From: Laspinema sp963821735
Lineage (GTDB): Bacteria; Cyanobacteriota; Cyanobacteriia; Cyanobacteriales; Laspinemataceae
DNA length: 64,000 nt
Assembly: GCA_963821735.1 (NCBI GenBank)
Contig: CAWGFK010000055.1
Coordinates: forward strand, 620,001-684,000
Reading direction: 5' to 3'
Under the pieces are notes generated by a model. The model was not told where the DNA came from and ran no database searches. It saw nothing but the letters and a program-made list of their open reading frames with translations. The first letter of the stretch is position 1. Every line of letters begins with the position of its first letter. Below are positions 36,601 through 46,823 of the stretch, one piece after another. The position numbers were made by a program, and so were the translations under genes.

Positions 36601-37480
36601 TTAATCGATTTGTTTGATCGCGCGGTGGAAGCGGTGGCGAGTTTGGAGGAACCGGCAACGGATAATCCCTTGGCGGCGCAAGTGCTAGGTAGAAAGTGAG
36701 ACATGGCAAGGGTTGGGGTTGACTCCGGAACAGGCAAACCGGCGATCGCGTTATCGCGTTTTCGGTTCAAAACCGGGCGCTTATGGGGCGGGATTACAAG
36801 GATTAATCGAAGGGCAAAACTGGACTACTGACGCGGATTTGGCCCGCGCCTATATCAACTGGAGTAGTTACGCTTATACAGGCATGGGCAATGGACAGTC
36901 CGCCCCGGAAGCGTTTGAGCAACGGTTAGGGCAGATGCAGATTGTCTTACATAACCAAGATAATCGGGAACATGATTTACTCGATTCTGATGATTATTAT
37001 CAGTTCCAAGGGGGGTTATTAGCGGCAGTGCGATCGGTGCGAGGCACGGATGCGGTGGCCTATTTCGGCGACCATTCTCTGCCTGAAAAGCCCAAAATTC
37101 GCCGGTTACAGGAGGAAATTGACCGAGTATATCGATCGCGAGTGGTGAATCCGAAATGGATTGAGGGCGTGATGCGCCACGGGTATAAAGGTGCATTTGA
37201 AATGGCCGCAACTGTGGATTATCTGTTTGCCTACGATGCTACGGCACATTGTGTAGAGGATTTTATGTATGAGGGCGTAGCAAAGGCATATTTGTTAGAT
37301 GACAAAGTGCGAGAATTTATCCACCAGAAGAATCCCTGGGCGTTGCGGGATATGGCGGAACGGTTGTTAGAGGCGAATCAGCGAGGTTTGTGGCAAGGGG
37401 TGGATCAGCCGATGTTGGAGGAGTTACGGGCGATCGTGCATGATGCAGAAGGGGCGATCGAATCGGCGATCGGTTCCTAA
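33601..37480 (+). CDS. cobN: Cobaltochelatase subunit CobN, one-base insertion
   Basis: Large ATP-dependent metal chelatase subunit that, with CobS/CobT or Mg-chelatase-like partners, inserts cobalt into the corrin ring. Start at 33601 (MHRLAATPGGWNP) has GGAG ahead of it. Family landmarks: ITHVGKHGNLEWLPGKS (about 593), LGPMPHFYPFIVNDPGEGSQAKRRS, DHLTPPMTRAELYG, and in the last part RVFGSKPGAYGAGLQGLI and WSSYAYTG. The frame stops at 36699; the final 255 residues continue in the next frame. One G fewer at GG 36689-36690 joins AAQVL to VESETWQGLGLTPEQANRR and gives 1292 residues. It is CobN rather than ChlH by the motifs, though the two are paralogous. Confidence 0.9.
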
Positions 37481-37517
37481 ACTAGAATAGAAGAACATCA
37501 ACAACTTAGAGGTCCTT

Positions 37518-38644
37518 ATGCTACGCGATATCAGCCTTAAAAATTATCGAATGTTCAAAGACTTTCAGATAGACGGACTAGCACGAGTCAACCTGCTAGT
37601 CGGTCCCAACAATAGTGGCAAAACCAGCTTGTTAGAAGCGATTCATTTGTTAGTGAATCCGGACAATATTAATGAGGTTTTTGAGGAGATTCTAGGTCCA
37701 TAGAGGTCAGATTCTCCTGGTTCCCGGACAGCCGGATTAGTGATGAGCCTAAAGAGCATACAATATCAAATTAAACCTTTATTTTACCAGGAAATATTGC
37801 CAAGTCGAAGTCCGCCCTGTACATTGAATCAAAAAGCGATGATTTCCTAATCCTTTTCACTGCAACCCTAATCCCACTCGCGAATATATGAGAGATTAAA
37901 CTTGCTGAGTTCATGAAAAGATCAATTAGCATAAACAATTATAATTTATTGGGATCCCACACTCAAGACAAGCAAACAATTCATCACGCAGCTGAAATCA
38001 ACGCCAAGGGAATAACTTTGAACAAATTTCCGGGGGTTAACTTCGTTCTGGTCCTGCAAAATCCTATCAGTACCAAATGAACCCAGTATTTTAATGACAT
38101 CGAACGGCTACGAATTGGATACTATAGCGGAAATGTGGGATGAGATTACTCTAACTCCAAAAGAAGATAAAATTCATCAAAGCATTGCGAATTTTAGAAC
38201 CGGACATTGAACGATTTAGTTTTATTGGAGGTGACAACCACTGCCAGTGGAGTTCTCAGTCAAACTGAGAGGACGAGAGCATCCCGTTATCTCTGGGAAG
38301 CATGGGAGAGGGAATGAAACAAATGTTAAATCTAGTCATGGCTGCGGTACTGGGAAAATGGGGTTTTGCTCGTCGATGAAATTGAAAGCGGATTGTATTA
38401 TGATGTTCAGGCAGATATGTGGAGGTTACTCATGGAAATTGCTCAAGAATTGAATATCCAGATTTTTGCCACTACTCATAGTTGGGATTGTGTGAGGGGT
38501 TTTGCGGCAGCGTTAAGCGAAGCTAAAGAGAGTGAGGTAGGAAAATTATTTCGACTGGATTGGCGGGGTGAATTAATTCGTGCTATTGATTATCCAGCCG
38601 AGCAATTAGAAAAAGCAGTGGATTACGGAATTGAGGTAAGATGA
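37518..38644 (+). pseudogene. Degraded AAA ATPase (OLD/AAA15-like)
   Basis: The start is good: AGAGG, ATG, then LKNYRMFKDFQIDGLARVNLLVGPNNSGKTSLLEAIHLL, the Walker A region of ABC-like OLD/AAA15 ATPases. A stop at 37703 ends it. Fragments of the same family continue in all three frames: ALRILEPDIERFSFIGG (about 38185), LGSMGEGMKQMLNLVMAAVLG (about 38295), VLLVDEIESGLYYDVQADMW (Walker B, about 38366) and IFATTHSWDCVRGF (about 38460). Total length, near 375 codons, equals that of an intact gene, so there are many small indels rather than a large deletion. It overlaps the next gene, as in an operon. Confidence 0.85.
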
Positions 38645-38647
38645 TGG

Positions 38648-39332
38648 GTGAATAAACCTAAAAATAACGACTAATCTCAACAGCTATTGGTAGAAGGAAA
38701 AAATGACCAGCACGTTATTTGGGCCTTATGCGAACAATATCAATATCCCAGAAACTTTTACGGTGGAATTGCCACCCGATAAAGGAGAAGGGGTTGAGTC
38801 CCTTTTGGCTGTCTTACCTGTACTATTGAATGAAAAGAAGTTAAAAACCTTGGGAATCGTGGTGGATGCGGACCAAGATTTAGCAGCGCGATGGCAATCG
38901 ATTAGAGATAGATTGATTGCCAGCGATTATCCCAAGGCAGATATCCCAAATTCGCCATTGGTAGAGGGATGGATTTATCAACCGGCAGATCCTTATTTAA
39001 AGCGGGTGGGAGTTTGGGTGATGCCGGATAATCAACTGCCGGGAATGTTAGAGGATTTTGTAGCGTTGTTGATGCCAGAAGATGATAATTTGCGTCCGAA
39101 AGCGGAAGAGATTTTAAGGGAAATTGAAAGAGAGGGACTGAACCGATATGGAGAAATTCATCGTGCAAAGGCGCTGATTCATACTTGGTTGGCATGGCAG
39201 GAGACTCCAGGAATGCCGATGGGACAGGCAATTACGGCGCGGGTTTTGCAGAGGGAGTCACCGATCGCCCAAGTTTTTGCGGACTGGTTACAACGGCTAT
39301 TTGAGGCTGAAATCCCTGAAAAAAACGGCTAA
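38648..39332 (+). pseudogene. Degraded TOPRIM/DUF3226 protein
   Basis: Partner of the ATPase. From a GTG at 38648 the frame reads NKPKNND, a stop TAA at 38672, then SQQLLVEGKNDQHVIWALCEQY, the TOPRIM start with its catalytic Glu. Around 38735-38745 the frame changes and reads PETFTVEL, then LGIVVDADQDLAARW (the TOPRIM DxD) and WVMPDNQLPGMLEDF to the end. So one nonsense change and one frameshift are present. DUF3226 proteins pair with AAA ATPases in bacterial genomes; similarity to ATPase-TOPRIM defence pairs is an inference. Confidence 0.8.
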
Positions 39333-40342
39333 ATTTAGATTATCTTATAAAAATTGCGTTCTCTACAAGCGTCTAAAAATAAGTTGATATAAAAATTTTC
39401 CTCTCAAGTCTTCCCCGAAAAATAACTGCTTTTTGAGAGACAAGTCAGCAGTCAAAACAAAACCGGAGATAACTCCAACAGCATTAATAGTATGAGGTAT
39501 TGATATCCAGGCGATCGCCTCATTTAGAAATTGGGGAAAGAAACCCAGCTTTTAATCGCTACTCAAACGCCCTTTTTGGACCGCCACAGCTACTTAACTG
39601 AGTCAACTTAAATCACTAAAACCTCCATATTTCTCACTTATAAGAGATACTATTAGGGGCAATGGGTCAGCGATCGCGTTAAATTTGGAACCTCAGCCTT
39701 CGCACTGAAAAACAGTGCCTCCGTTGAGCAGGATCATGAACTTGATGCCCTAAAATACCTAAGAAAGGACGGAAACACCCCATTCTCTCAGGACTTCGTG
39801 GGTGTAAATTGCCGGTTGTCAGGATTCTCGGTTTATAGTCTCCAGAAGCCCTAAAATGGGTAATTTCCCGTCAGATACTGACAAAAGATTGTGGGATAAA
39901 ACCTGATGATTGGACGGATTATTACTCTCATTTCACTCACGCTTCATTGGGAGAGTGCTAAAATTTAGATGAGTCTTCTCCCTTGGCGGTTAATTTACTG
40001 AAGTTCACTCAAATGAGCTGATTTGATTCAGTTCAGGAAGTAACTTAAATAACCTGAACATAAATGATTCACTTTTTAACCGCTCCTGACAAAAGAGACC
40101 CTCTTAGCTAGATTAACCCTAGATTGAAGGAGACAAACCTCAAGGCAGGATTGAACGGGGAAAGATTTGAAACAGCATTAAACCCAGTCTGAACGGGGTA
40201 GAAATCAACTTAAAACACATCTATCGGGTTTCCCGAAAACATAGAAATGTGTAATTACGATGTCATAATCCGCTAGTTTATGCGGGCCTTTCAGGGGATA
40301 AAACCAAGTTCCGACCATTAAACAGAAGAACCAGGAAGAATC
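39333..40342. other. One-kilobase stretch without a gene
   Basis: No convincing protein-coding frame on either strand, no palindromic repeat family and no recognisable RNA gene. It may contain remnants of the decayed locus on its left; I could not recognise any. Confidence 0.5.
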
Positions 40343-41521
40343 ATGACCGTTTTTATTGCTTTAAATGACAACAATACCCTAGTTGCTTTTGACTCTAACA
40401 ATCCCGCACAGATTTCCTCCGTGGGGGTAACCGGAATCGAAGGAACGTTACTAGGAATTGATACCCGACCAGCCAACGGTTTGATTTATGGCATCACAAC
40501 CACCAATAATATTTACTCCATTGACCCCCAAAGTTTGGGATTCACCATTGATGCCAATGGAGCATTGAATAATACCATGACTCCGGCCACAGTATCGGCC
40601 ACATTAGTCAGTACCCTATCCCAACCCTTTGAAGGGGGAACTGTTTCGGGATTTGACTTTAATCCCGTTCCCGATCGCCTGCGATTAGTGGGGGAGAATA
40701 ACCAAAATTTCCGCATCAATGTTGATACTGGAGCCGTCATTGTTGATGGCACTCTAGCATTTGCAGCAGGCGACCCCAATGCAGCCGTTGATCCGACCAT
40801 TAGTGCCTCGGGTTATACCAATTCCTTTGCCGGAACAACTTCAACCCAACTCTACAATATCGATCCTCAACTGAATACGCTGTTACTGCAAAATCCCCCT
40901 AATGATGGAACTCTGGTTACTATTGGGAATTTAGGGGTTGATTTTGGTAATTTGGCAGGGTTTGATATTGTTTCAGGGATGGCCGGGGAGAATGCGGCCT
41001 TTGCCGTTGCCAACTCGATGCTTTATTCCATTGATTTGACAAATGGTCAAGCGACTAGCTTAGGGATGATTGGAGGCAATCCAGGGTTAAATTTACAAGG
41101 GTTGGCAACCGTACCCAATTCTACTTTCCGAGACACGATTACTGGAGAAACTGAATTTAACCCGGCTCAATATTTGGCGTCTCATCCCGATTTAATTGCT
41201 GCATTTGGCTATAATTTGGCCGCTGCTACTCAACATTATGAGGCATTTGGGATAGCAGAAAATCGAGCGTTGGATACGTTTGATGAACTGCGATATCTGG
41301 CTTCTTACGGGGATTTGATTGATGTGATTGGGCTTAATCCCGAGTTGGCCACGGAGCATTATGTTGTTTTTGGAGCTTCGGAAGGGCGAGTTACCAATGT
41401 GTTTAATCCGGTCAATTATCTGAATATTTATGAGGATTTAAGGTCGGCTTTTGGCAATGATTTAGTTGCAGCAACTCAACACTATATCCAAAATGGATTT
41501 AGTGAGGGTCGCGTTTTTTAG
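40343..41521 (+). CDS. DUF4394 protein with C-terminal ~40-residue repeats
   Basis: 392 residues. The first ~255 form a DUF4394 beta-propeller-like domain (TVFIALNDNNTLVAFDSNNP, GIDTRPANGLIYGIT, SGFDFNPVPDRLRLVGENNQNFRINVDTG, ADFGN-type segments). No classical signal peptide is visible. Three repeats follow (about 270-392), pattern FNPxxYLxxxxDLxxAFGxxLxxATxHYxxxGxxEGR, found in many exported cyanobacterial proteins that lack signal peptides. A surface or extracellular role is an inference; secretion by a type I route is possible. Single gene. Confidence 0.8.
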   Translation: MTVFIALNDNNTLVAFDSNNPAQISSVGVTGIEGTLLGIDTRPANGLIYGITTTNNIYSIDPQSLGFTIDANGALNNTMTPATVSATLVSTLSQPFEGGTVSGFDFNPVPDRLRLVGENNQNFRINVDTGAVIVDGTLAFAAGDPNAAVDPTISASGYTNSFAGTTSTQLYNIDPQLNTLLLQNPPNDGTLVTIGNLGVDFGNLAGFDIVSGMAGENAAFAVANSMLYSIDLTNGQATSLGMIGGNPGLNLQGLATVPNSTFRDTITGETEFNPAQYLASHPDLIAAFGYNLAAATQHYEAFGIAENRALDTFDELRYLASYGDLIDVIGLNPELATEHYVVFGASEGRVTNVFNPVNYLNIYEDLRSAFGNDLVAATQHYIQNGFSEGRVF

Positions 41522-41546
41522 ACTAAATTTGAAACACAGAATCTAA

Positions 41547-41645
41547 AGAAACGACTGAAGTCGTTACTACAAACATTGGAGTATTCCCTGAATTAATCCA
41601 TGTTCGTAGTAACGACTTCAGTCGTTATCCGGTGTTCGTAGTAAC
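41547..41645. repeat. Inverted pair of the ACGACTGAAGTCGT repeat
   Basis: AACGACTGAAGTCGTTACTA (41550) stands opposite TAGTAACGACTTCAGTCGTT (41607), with a further GTTCGTAGTAAC at 41634. Same family as the tandem copies at 27376-27530. It lies between the convergent DUF4394 and PstS-like genes and could form a long hairpin. Confidence 0.75.
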
Positions 41646-41647
41646 CA

Positions 41648-42625
41648 TTAATTGCTGCCAGAAAGCATGGCCTGCTGTCCTTGGGGGGAAATCGCATAGC
41701 CTAAAAAGGCTTGGACTGCGGGGTTGGGAGGCTGCTGATAGGCGTAGGATAAGACGCGCTGCAAGGGATAATTGGGATGATCCGGCATCATGCCATCAAT
41801 GGGGAGAGTTTTGACGGTTTGCTGATTGGCAACTTGCGTGAAGGTGGCATATCCGATGCCATTGCGTCCGAGTTGTCGCAGCATTCCGGTGGTTTCATCT
41901 CGGGGAAGGGTGGTGATGTTGGGACTATTCCCGAAATTGCCTCCATTGAGTACAATCTCCTGAAAGGCTTGATGAGTACCACTGATACTGGGGCGATTCA
42001 GGACTTGGATGGGTTCGGCAGGTCCGCCAATCTCCTGCCAATTGGTGATTTGTCCTTGGAAGATTTGCCGAATTTGCTCCTGAGTCATTCCGCCAGTATA
42101 GGGATTTTCAATGCCGACGACGAGGGCGATCCGATCGCTGGCGATCGCCACGACTGCTAATCCCTGGGCTTTTTCCTGGGGGGTCAGCGATCGCGAAATG
42201 GCTGCTAAGTCCGCATTTCCCTGCTGAATGGCCTGGATTCCCCGTTCAGTTCCATTGGCAACGGCGAGGATGTTGGTCCCGGCATATTGTCTCTCAAACC
42301 CCTGTTTCAGGTTCTGATTAATCGTCACCATGCTGGTAGAACCGTCAATTCTGACGGAGGTATTCGCGGGGACTGATGCTGGCAGGGAAAAGGTATCACT
42401 TCTCGCTGGGGTTGATGCCAGGGGGGCCGAGGGCAGGGCTGATGTTGGAGGGGCCTCGGTTTGTGGGGCGGAGGTCGCAGGGGCCTCAGTTTCCGGGGCG
42501 ATCGCACCATTAGGCGTGATTTGCGCGGTTTGTTCTTCCGAACTTAAGAACCAGTAACCGACTGCGGCTAGAATCAGAAAAGTGACAAAATAAAGAACGG
42601 GCGAAGGTCCAGTTTTGTTAGCCAC
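41648..42625 (-). CDS. PstS-like phosphate-binding protein
   Basis: 325 residues. One N-terminal membrane anchor (about 9-27) and a Pro/Ala/Thr-rich linker (about 35-80) precede a periplasmic-binding-protein domain (about 88-325) with IDGSTSMVTINQNL, NGTERGIQAIQQGNADLAAISRSLTPQE, TNWQEIGGP, RPSISGTHQAFQEIVL and a C-terminal YPLQRVLSYAYQ. These fit the PstS/SphX type; the Ser-rich loops would bind the anion. No pst permease genes are near, so it may be an orphan receptor, or serve another oxyanion. Confidence 0.82.
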   Translation of the reverse strand: MANKTGPSPVLYFVTFLILAAVGYWFLSSEEQTAQITPNGAIAPETEAPATSAPQTEAPPTSALPSAPLASTPARSDTFSLPASVPANTSVRIDGSTSMVTINQNLKQGFERQYAGTNILAVANGTERGIQAIQQGNADLAAISRSLTPQEKAQGLAVVAIASDRIALVVGIENPYTGGMTQEQIRQIFQGQITNWQEIGGPAEPIQVLNRPSISGTHQAFQEIVLNGGNFGNSPNITTLPRDETTGMLRQLGRNGIGYATFTQVANQQTVKTLPIDGMMPDHPNYPLQRVLSYAYQQPPNPAVQAFLGYAISPQGQQAMLSGSN

Positions 42626-42767
42626 GGTTTTTAGGTTTTGAGGATTAACGGCAAGGATCGACTGTAATCTAAGATCTATGGAGAAAGTTAGTTCAATTCT
42701 GTCTTTTGCTGATTTTTTTATTGAGTGTAAAGGGTTCGGTTGAGTTTTTCAAGTGTCATAAATCACA

Positions 42768-42962
42768 ATGGATAGTAATACTATATTTATCGTCAAGGTG
42801 ATGGTGGCCTCAGCCATCGTTTCTGCTGCTATCAAATATGGAGGTCCTCTGCTGGCAATTCCAGAGACCTCACCGATCGCCTTACTCCTGGTTTGTACAC
42901 CGACAGCGATCGTCTTGGGGGTCCTGAGTTGGCGACTGTATTTCCAGGATCCACAGAATTAA
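42768..42962 (+). CDS. Small membrane protein
   Basis: 64 residues with two membrane segments (about 7-25 and 37-55): VKVMVASAIVSAAIKYGG and SPIALLLVCTPTAIVLGVLSW. It resembles short conserved cyanobacterial membrane proteins of unknown function; I do not recognise a family name. Divergent from the PstS-like gene. Confidence 0.65.
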   Translation: MDSNTIFIVKVMVASAIVSAAIKYGGPLLAIPETSPIALLLVCTPTAIVLGVLSWRLYFQDPQN

Positions 42963-43176
42963 GGGGACTGGGGACAGATTGGCTTTTTTGAGTTAAAAGA
43001 GGGGAGGCTGTGGTGCGATCGCCTTATGAGATCAGGCAGTTGAGCGCGGGTAAGACAAAAAGACCCAGTTGAGGCTATATATTGAGTATCGAGTACAATC
43101 CCCGGGGTCAATCTACTGAAGACGGGAACCCCTGATTTAGGGTCGAGACAAAGCGGGGTTAGCTGAAATAGCTTAG

Positions 43177-44427
43177 ATGGGAGCGATCGCAGTGAATTTA
43201 GGTCAATGGATAGGCTTATTAGCCATTTTTATTTCTTGCTATATTCTCTGGCAAATCCGAGAAATTTTATTACTGCTATTTGCGGCAGTTGTCCTAGCGA
43301 CGGCCTTAAATCGACTCGCTCGCCGGTTGCAATGGTTTGGCATCAAACGCGGTTGGGCCGTCATGATTTCCATCCTCTTGTTACTCCTGGTTTTGGTGAG
43401 CTTTTTTTGGCTGATTGTACCCCCATTTGTCACTCAGTTGCAACAACTCATTCAACTCCTGACTTTGGGATTTGCAGAAATTAATGATTTAATTTATCAA
43501 TTTAGAACCCAAGTCCCGCCGCAGTTAAATCAATATTTACCCGATGTTAATAGTATCGTTCAACAACTTCAACCCCTGGCCAATCAATTAGTCGGAGGCG
43601 CTGGGGCAGTTGTGGGCGGGACTTTTGGGGGATTGTTAAGCTCTTTATTAGTCTTAGTTCTAGCCTTAATGATGGTGAGCAGTCCTCAAGCTTACCGGAG
43701 TGCTTTTGTTCGCATCTTCCCTTCGTTTTACCGATGGCGGGTTGATGGAATTCTTGACCGCTGCGATGTGGCATTAGGCGGATGGCTGATTGGCATTCTG
43801 TTTAACATGATGGTGATTGGGGTATTAAGCTGGCTGGGCCTCTTAATTTTGGGCGTTCCTCTAGCTTTAGCGAATGGGGTATTAGCGGGGTTGTTAACCT
43901 TTATCCCGAATATTGGACCGGCCTTAAGTGCCATTCCGCCAATGGCGATCGCTCTGTTGGATGCACCCTGGAAATCCCTAGCCGTGCTAGGATTATATAT
44001 TTTCATTCAGCAGTTAGAAAGTAATGTCCTGACTCCTTATGTAATGGCCCAGCAGATTTTTTTACTGCCAGCGGTCACTTTAATCGCCCAAGTCTTTTTT
44101 GCTTCCATTTTTGGCTTTTTAGGGTTATTTCTAGCCCTGCCTTTAACCTTAGTGCTTCAGGTTTGGCTGCAAGAAACGTTGGTGAAAGATATATTAGACC
44201 GATGGCGTAAACCCTTTGCAACCAGACGCCCAAGACGCTTGGAGGCGATCGCCCCGGTTGACCCCCCAATTGAACCCGAATCAGTGCCGTTGTTGCCATC
44301 GAGTCAGGACCTATCCGCCCTAGACTATGACCCTTGGGACGATCGCCCCAAGGACAGCGATCACTCACTGATTCCCCCCGAGGTCAAATCGGGACCTGAG
44401 TTTCAAGAACAACCCCAACCGGAATAA
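43177..44427 (+). CDS. AI-2E family transporter (PerM/TqsA type)
   Basis: 416 residues with about eight membrane helices in the usual UPF0118 pattern: helices at about 7-48 and 62-88, a long amphipathic region with LNQYLPDVNSIVQQL, then helices from about 145 onward. Conserved LAGLLTFIPNIGPALSAIPPMAIAL (about 233-257) and the final ASIFGFLGLFLALPLTLVLQVW identify the family. A polar Pro-rich tail of ~70 residues follows. Members export signalling molecules or ions; substrate unknown here. Confidence 0.9.
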   Translation: MGAIAVNLGQWIGLLAIFISCYILWQIREILLLLFAAVVLATALNRLARRLQWFGIKRGWAVMISILLLLLVLVSFFWLIVPPFVTQLQQLIQLLTLGFAEINDLIYQFRTQVPPQLNQYLPDVNSIVQQLQPLANQLVGGAGAVVGGTFGGLLSSLLVLVLALMMVSSPQAYRSAFVRIFPSFYRWRVDGILDRCDVALGGWLIGILFNMMVIGVLSWLGLLILGVPLALANGVLAGLLTFIPNIGPALSAIPPMAIALLDAPWKSLAVLGLYIFIQQLESNVLTPYVMAQQIFLLPAVTLIAQVFFASIFGFLGLFLALPLTLVLQVWLQETLVKDILDRWRKPFATRRPRRLEAIAPVDPPIEPESVPLLPSSQDLSALDYDPWDDRPKDSDHSLIPPEVKSGPEFQEQPQPE

Positions 44428-44582
44428 GGGTTAAACTCTTGTAAACCGTTGTCTTTTACCCGAATTTTTATCTTAAAATTCGTCCCAATCACCCTAAAAA
44501 CCTAACCGTAATTCAGAGAGGAATTCGTTAAAAATTGTCAAAAATTTCTCCGAATGAATCCCGATATTAGAGAACCCAAGCT

Positions 44583-45764
44583 ATGCGAACGATTGCCGAA
44601 ATTAATGACAAAATTAGCCAAAAAACAGCGGTCGTCTGGACTGTAGAAGAACTAAAAGCGCGGGTTCTGGAAAAGGGCATCCCGGCGGTGACCAAGGAAG
44701 TAGATGTGGTGACAACCGGGACCTTTGAACCGATGGAGTCATCGGGGGCAATTCTGAACCTGGGACATACGGACCCCCCGATTAAAATTCGGCGCTGTTG
44801 GTTAGATGGAGTTCCTGCCTATTCGGGGTTTGGGGCGGTGGATTTGTATTTAGGGGCGACTGAAGTGGCGGAAGCTCAAGATGGAGAGGAAATCCGAGAA
44901 CGGGGTGGGGGTCATGCGATCGCCGATTTAATTGCCGGGAAACCGATTCATTTGCGGGCGATCGGGCAAGTCACGGATTGCTATCCTCGGGCCTCTTTTG
45001 AAACTACCCTGACCAAGGACACCATTAACCAGTTTTATTTATATAATCCGCGGAACTTATATCAAAATTTTATTGTAGGCGTGAATGGGGGCGATCGGCC
45101 CTTGTTTACCTACCTCGGTCCCTTACAACCCCATCTCGGGAATGCCGTCTATTCCAACCCGGGCGCGATTTCGCCCCTGCTCAACGACCCGGAACTCAAC
45201 CTCATTGGTCCGGGAACCCGGATTTTTTTAGGAGGCGGAATTGGCTATGTTGCTTGGGAAGGGACTCAGCACTTTCCCAAGCAAAAACGCCTACCGAACA
45301 AGACACCCATTGGCCCTGCGGCCACCTTAGCCTTAATTGGAGATGCCAAACAGATGAATCCAAAATGGGTGCGGGGGTGCTACTTCCACAACTACGGTCC
45401 CTCGTTAATGCTGGGCGTCGGAGTGCCGTTACCCATCCTCAATGAGCAAGTGGTCCTGCACTGTGCGGTGCAAGACCAAGATGTAGTGGCCCCGATTGTG
45501 GATTTCTCCATCCCCCGTCGGGTTCGTCCAACCTTTGGGTTAGTCAGCTACGCCCAGCTTAAAACGGGTCGGATTACCCTGGAAGGCAAACCCGTGCGGA
45601 CGGCACCTCTAGCCAGTATCTTCTTTTCCCGTCAAGTTGCTTTGGAATTAAAGCAATGGATCGAATCCGGGGAGTTTACCCTAACCGAACCCGTCTTCCC
45701 CCTGGCGATGGACCGCTCGTTTTTACCCCAAAATTTGTGGGGCTCTCAACTCAGCTTAGAATAA
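44583..45764 (+). CDS. DUF39 / homocysteine biosynthesis family protein
   Basis: 393 residues. MRTIAEINDKISQKTAVVWTVEEL, then VDVVTTGTFEPMESSGAILNLGH, RERGGGHAIADLIAGKPIHLRA, GPGTRIFLGGGIGYVAWEGTQH and GCYFHNYGPSLMLGVGVPLPIL are typical of the DUF39 (HcyBio) family. In methanogenic archaea this family takes part in making homocysteine from aspartate semialdehyde and sulfide, together with an iron-sulfur partner; no ferredoxin-like gene is adjacent here. Role in this organism is inferred from family. Single gene. Confidence 0.85.
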   Translation: MRTIAEINDKISQKTAVVWTVEELKARVLEKGIPAVTKEVDVVTTGTFEPMESSGAILNLGHTDPPIKIRRCWLDGVPAYSGFGAVDLYLGATEVAEAQDGEEIRERGGGHAIADLIAGKPIHLRAIGQVTDCYPRASFETTLTKDTINQFYLYNPRNLYQNFIVGVNGGDRPLFTYLGPLQPHLGNAVYSNPGAISPLLNDPELNLIGPGTRIFLGGGIGYVAWEGTQHFPKQKRLPNKTPIGPAATLALIGDAKQMNPKWVRGCYFHNYGPSLMLGVGVPLPILNEQVVLHCAVQDQDVVAPIVDFSIPRRVRPTFGLVSYAQLKTGRITLEGKPVRTAPLASIFFSRQVALELKQWIESGEFTLTEPVFPLAMDRSFLPQNLWGSQLSLE

Positions 45765-45833
45765 TCCACCCGGAGGGTTGTGCACAGCTCAGAATTCCGG
45801 TGAAGGAATTCAACCTCAACCCTGAGCAACGGT

Positions 45834-46823
45834 TTATTCCTGATTTTTAGGTTTATTCCGCTTGACGGGTTTGGGAAGCGGTTCGGTTCGGGGGGTAGCG
45901 GTTTGCTGAACCGTCGGGTTAGGAACTGGGCGTGCCGAACTCTTGTAGGGGCGCTTGCTGCCGCCCGGTTTCCCCCCTTTCCCTTTAAAGGGCTTTTTCT
46001 TTTTAGGAGCAATTGAGCCCATGTCGTTCCCCTGCTCAATTAGCAGGGAATTTTCCTGACGCTTCACGTGCAGGTCCCAGAAATGACCGACGGCTTTTCC
46101 AGGTAAAGTCCCCTCAAGCTGTAACTTGAAAAACTTAGGTTTGGTGTCAGAATCTTTCGGGCTTTGCTTGATTTTAACGACGATATACTGCTCGTCCTGA
46201 GATTGAAAAATGACCTCGCCACGAATGGAAAAATACCCATCTTGAATCTCGACCTCGCCCGGTTCTTCCGTCTCAGATGACTCCTCGGTGACCGTCGCTG
46301 TCGCTTCGGTCGTCGGGGTCGGGGATTCTGAAGAGGCGGGGGTCAGTTTTTCCGGTTCCCACACCCCCATAATTTGGACGTGCAAGGTCTTTTCTTTCTG
46401 TCTAGTGCGAGGATAAACCACCCAGAGGTGATTTTCTTGATCGCTGAGATGATTTTTGACCAGACTCATCACTTTACCCAGTAAAACCGCATCAATTGCG
46501 GTTCCTTCTGGGGTGATCAAATTTCCTCGGGTGAATTGTTCTTCCGAGGGTTCATAGCGACCGGCGACCAATCCGATCGCCCGATATTGCTTCGGTTCAG
46601 AAGGCAGGGGAATCGGATGAGGCCGCATCACTGTGGCGTCCGAATGATTCGGCACCGCCTCGGAGTCGGGCGGCTTCTTGGATTCGGCGACCGATTTCGG
46701 TTCCGGTGATGTTGTCGGAGGACTCGTGGAGAAGTCGGGCGGGGTGGCCTGAACATTAGGATCAGGCTGGCCTGCTTCTGGAGTATTAGCGGAGTTTGGG
46801 AGTTGATTGGGAGAGGAATTCAT
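45834..46823 (-). CDS. Conserved hypothetical with basic tail
   Basis: 329 residues from the ATG at 46823, where AGGAGG lies 4 bases ahead; the frame extends 8 codons further without support. The N-terminal ~75 residues are Pro/Ser-rich and disordered. A folded part begins YRAIGLVAGRYEPSEEQFTRGNLITPEG and continues to VVYPRTRQKEKTLHVQIMGVWEPEKL, and after a Thr/Glu-rich linker a second part FSIRGEVIFQSQDEQYIVVKI to FFKLQLEGTLPGKAVGHFWDLHV. The last ~45 residues are Lys/Arg/Pro-rich and may bind nucleic acid. I recall such proteins as cyanobacterial and uncharacterised. Confidence 0.75.
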   Translation of the reverse strand: MNSSPNQLPNSANTPEAGQPDPNVQATPPDFSTSPPTTSPEPKSVAESKKPPDSEAVPNHSDATVMRPHPIPLPSEPKQYRAIGLVAGRYEPSEEQFTRGNLITPEGTAIDAVLLGKVMSLVKNHLSDQENHLWVVYPRTRQKEKTLHVQIMGVWEPEKLTPASSESPTPTTEATATVTEESSETEEPGEVEIQDGYFSIRGEVIFQSQDEQYIVVKIKQSPKDSDTKPKFFKLQLEGTLPGKAVGHFWDLHVKRQENSLLIEQGNDMGSIAPKKKKPFKGKGGKPGGSKRPYKSSARPVPNPTVQQTATPRTEPLPKPVKRNKPKNQE

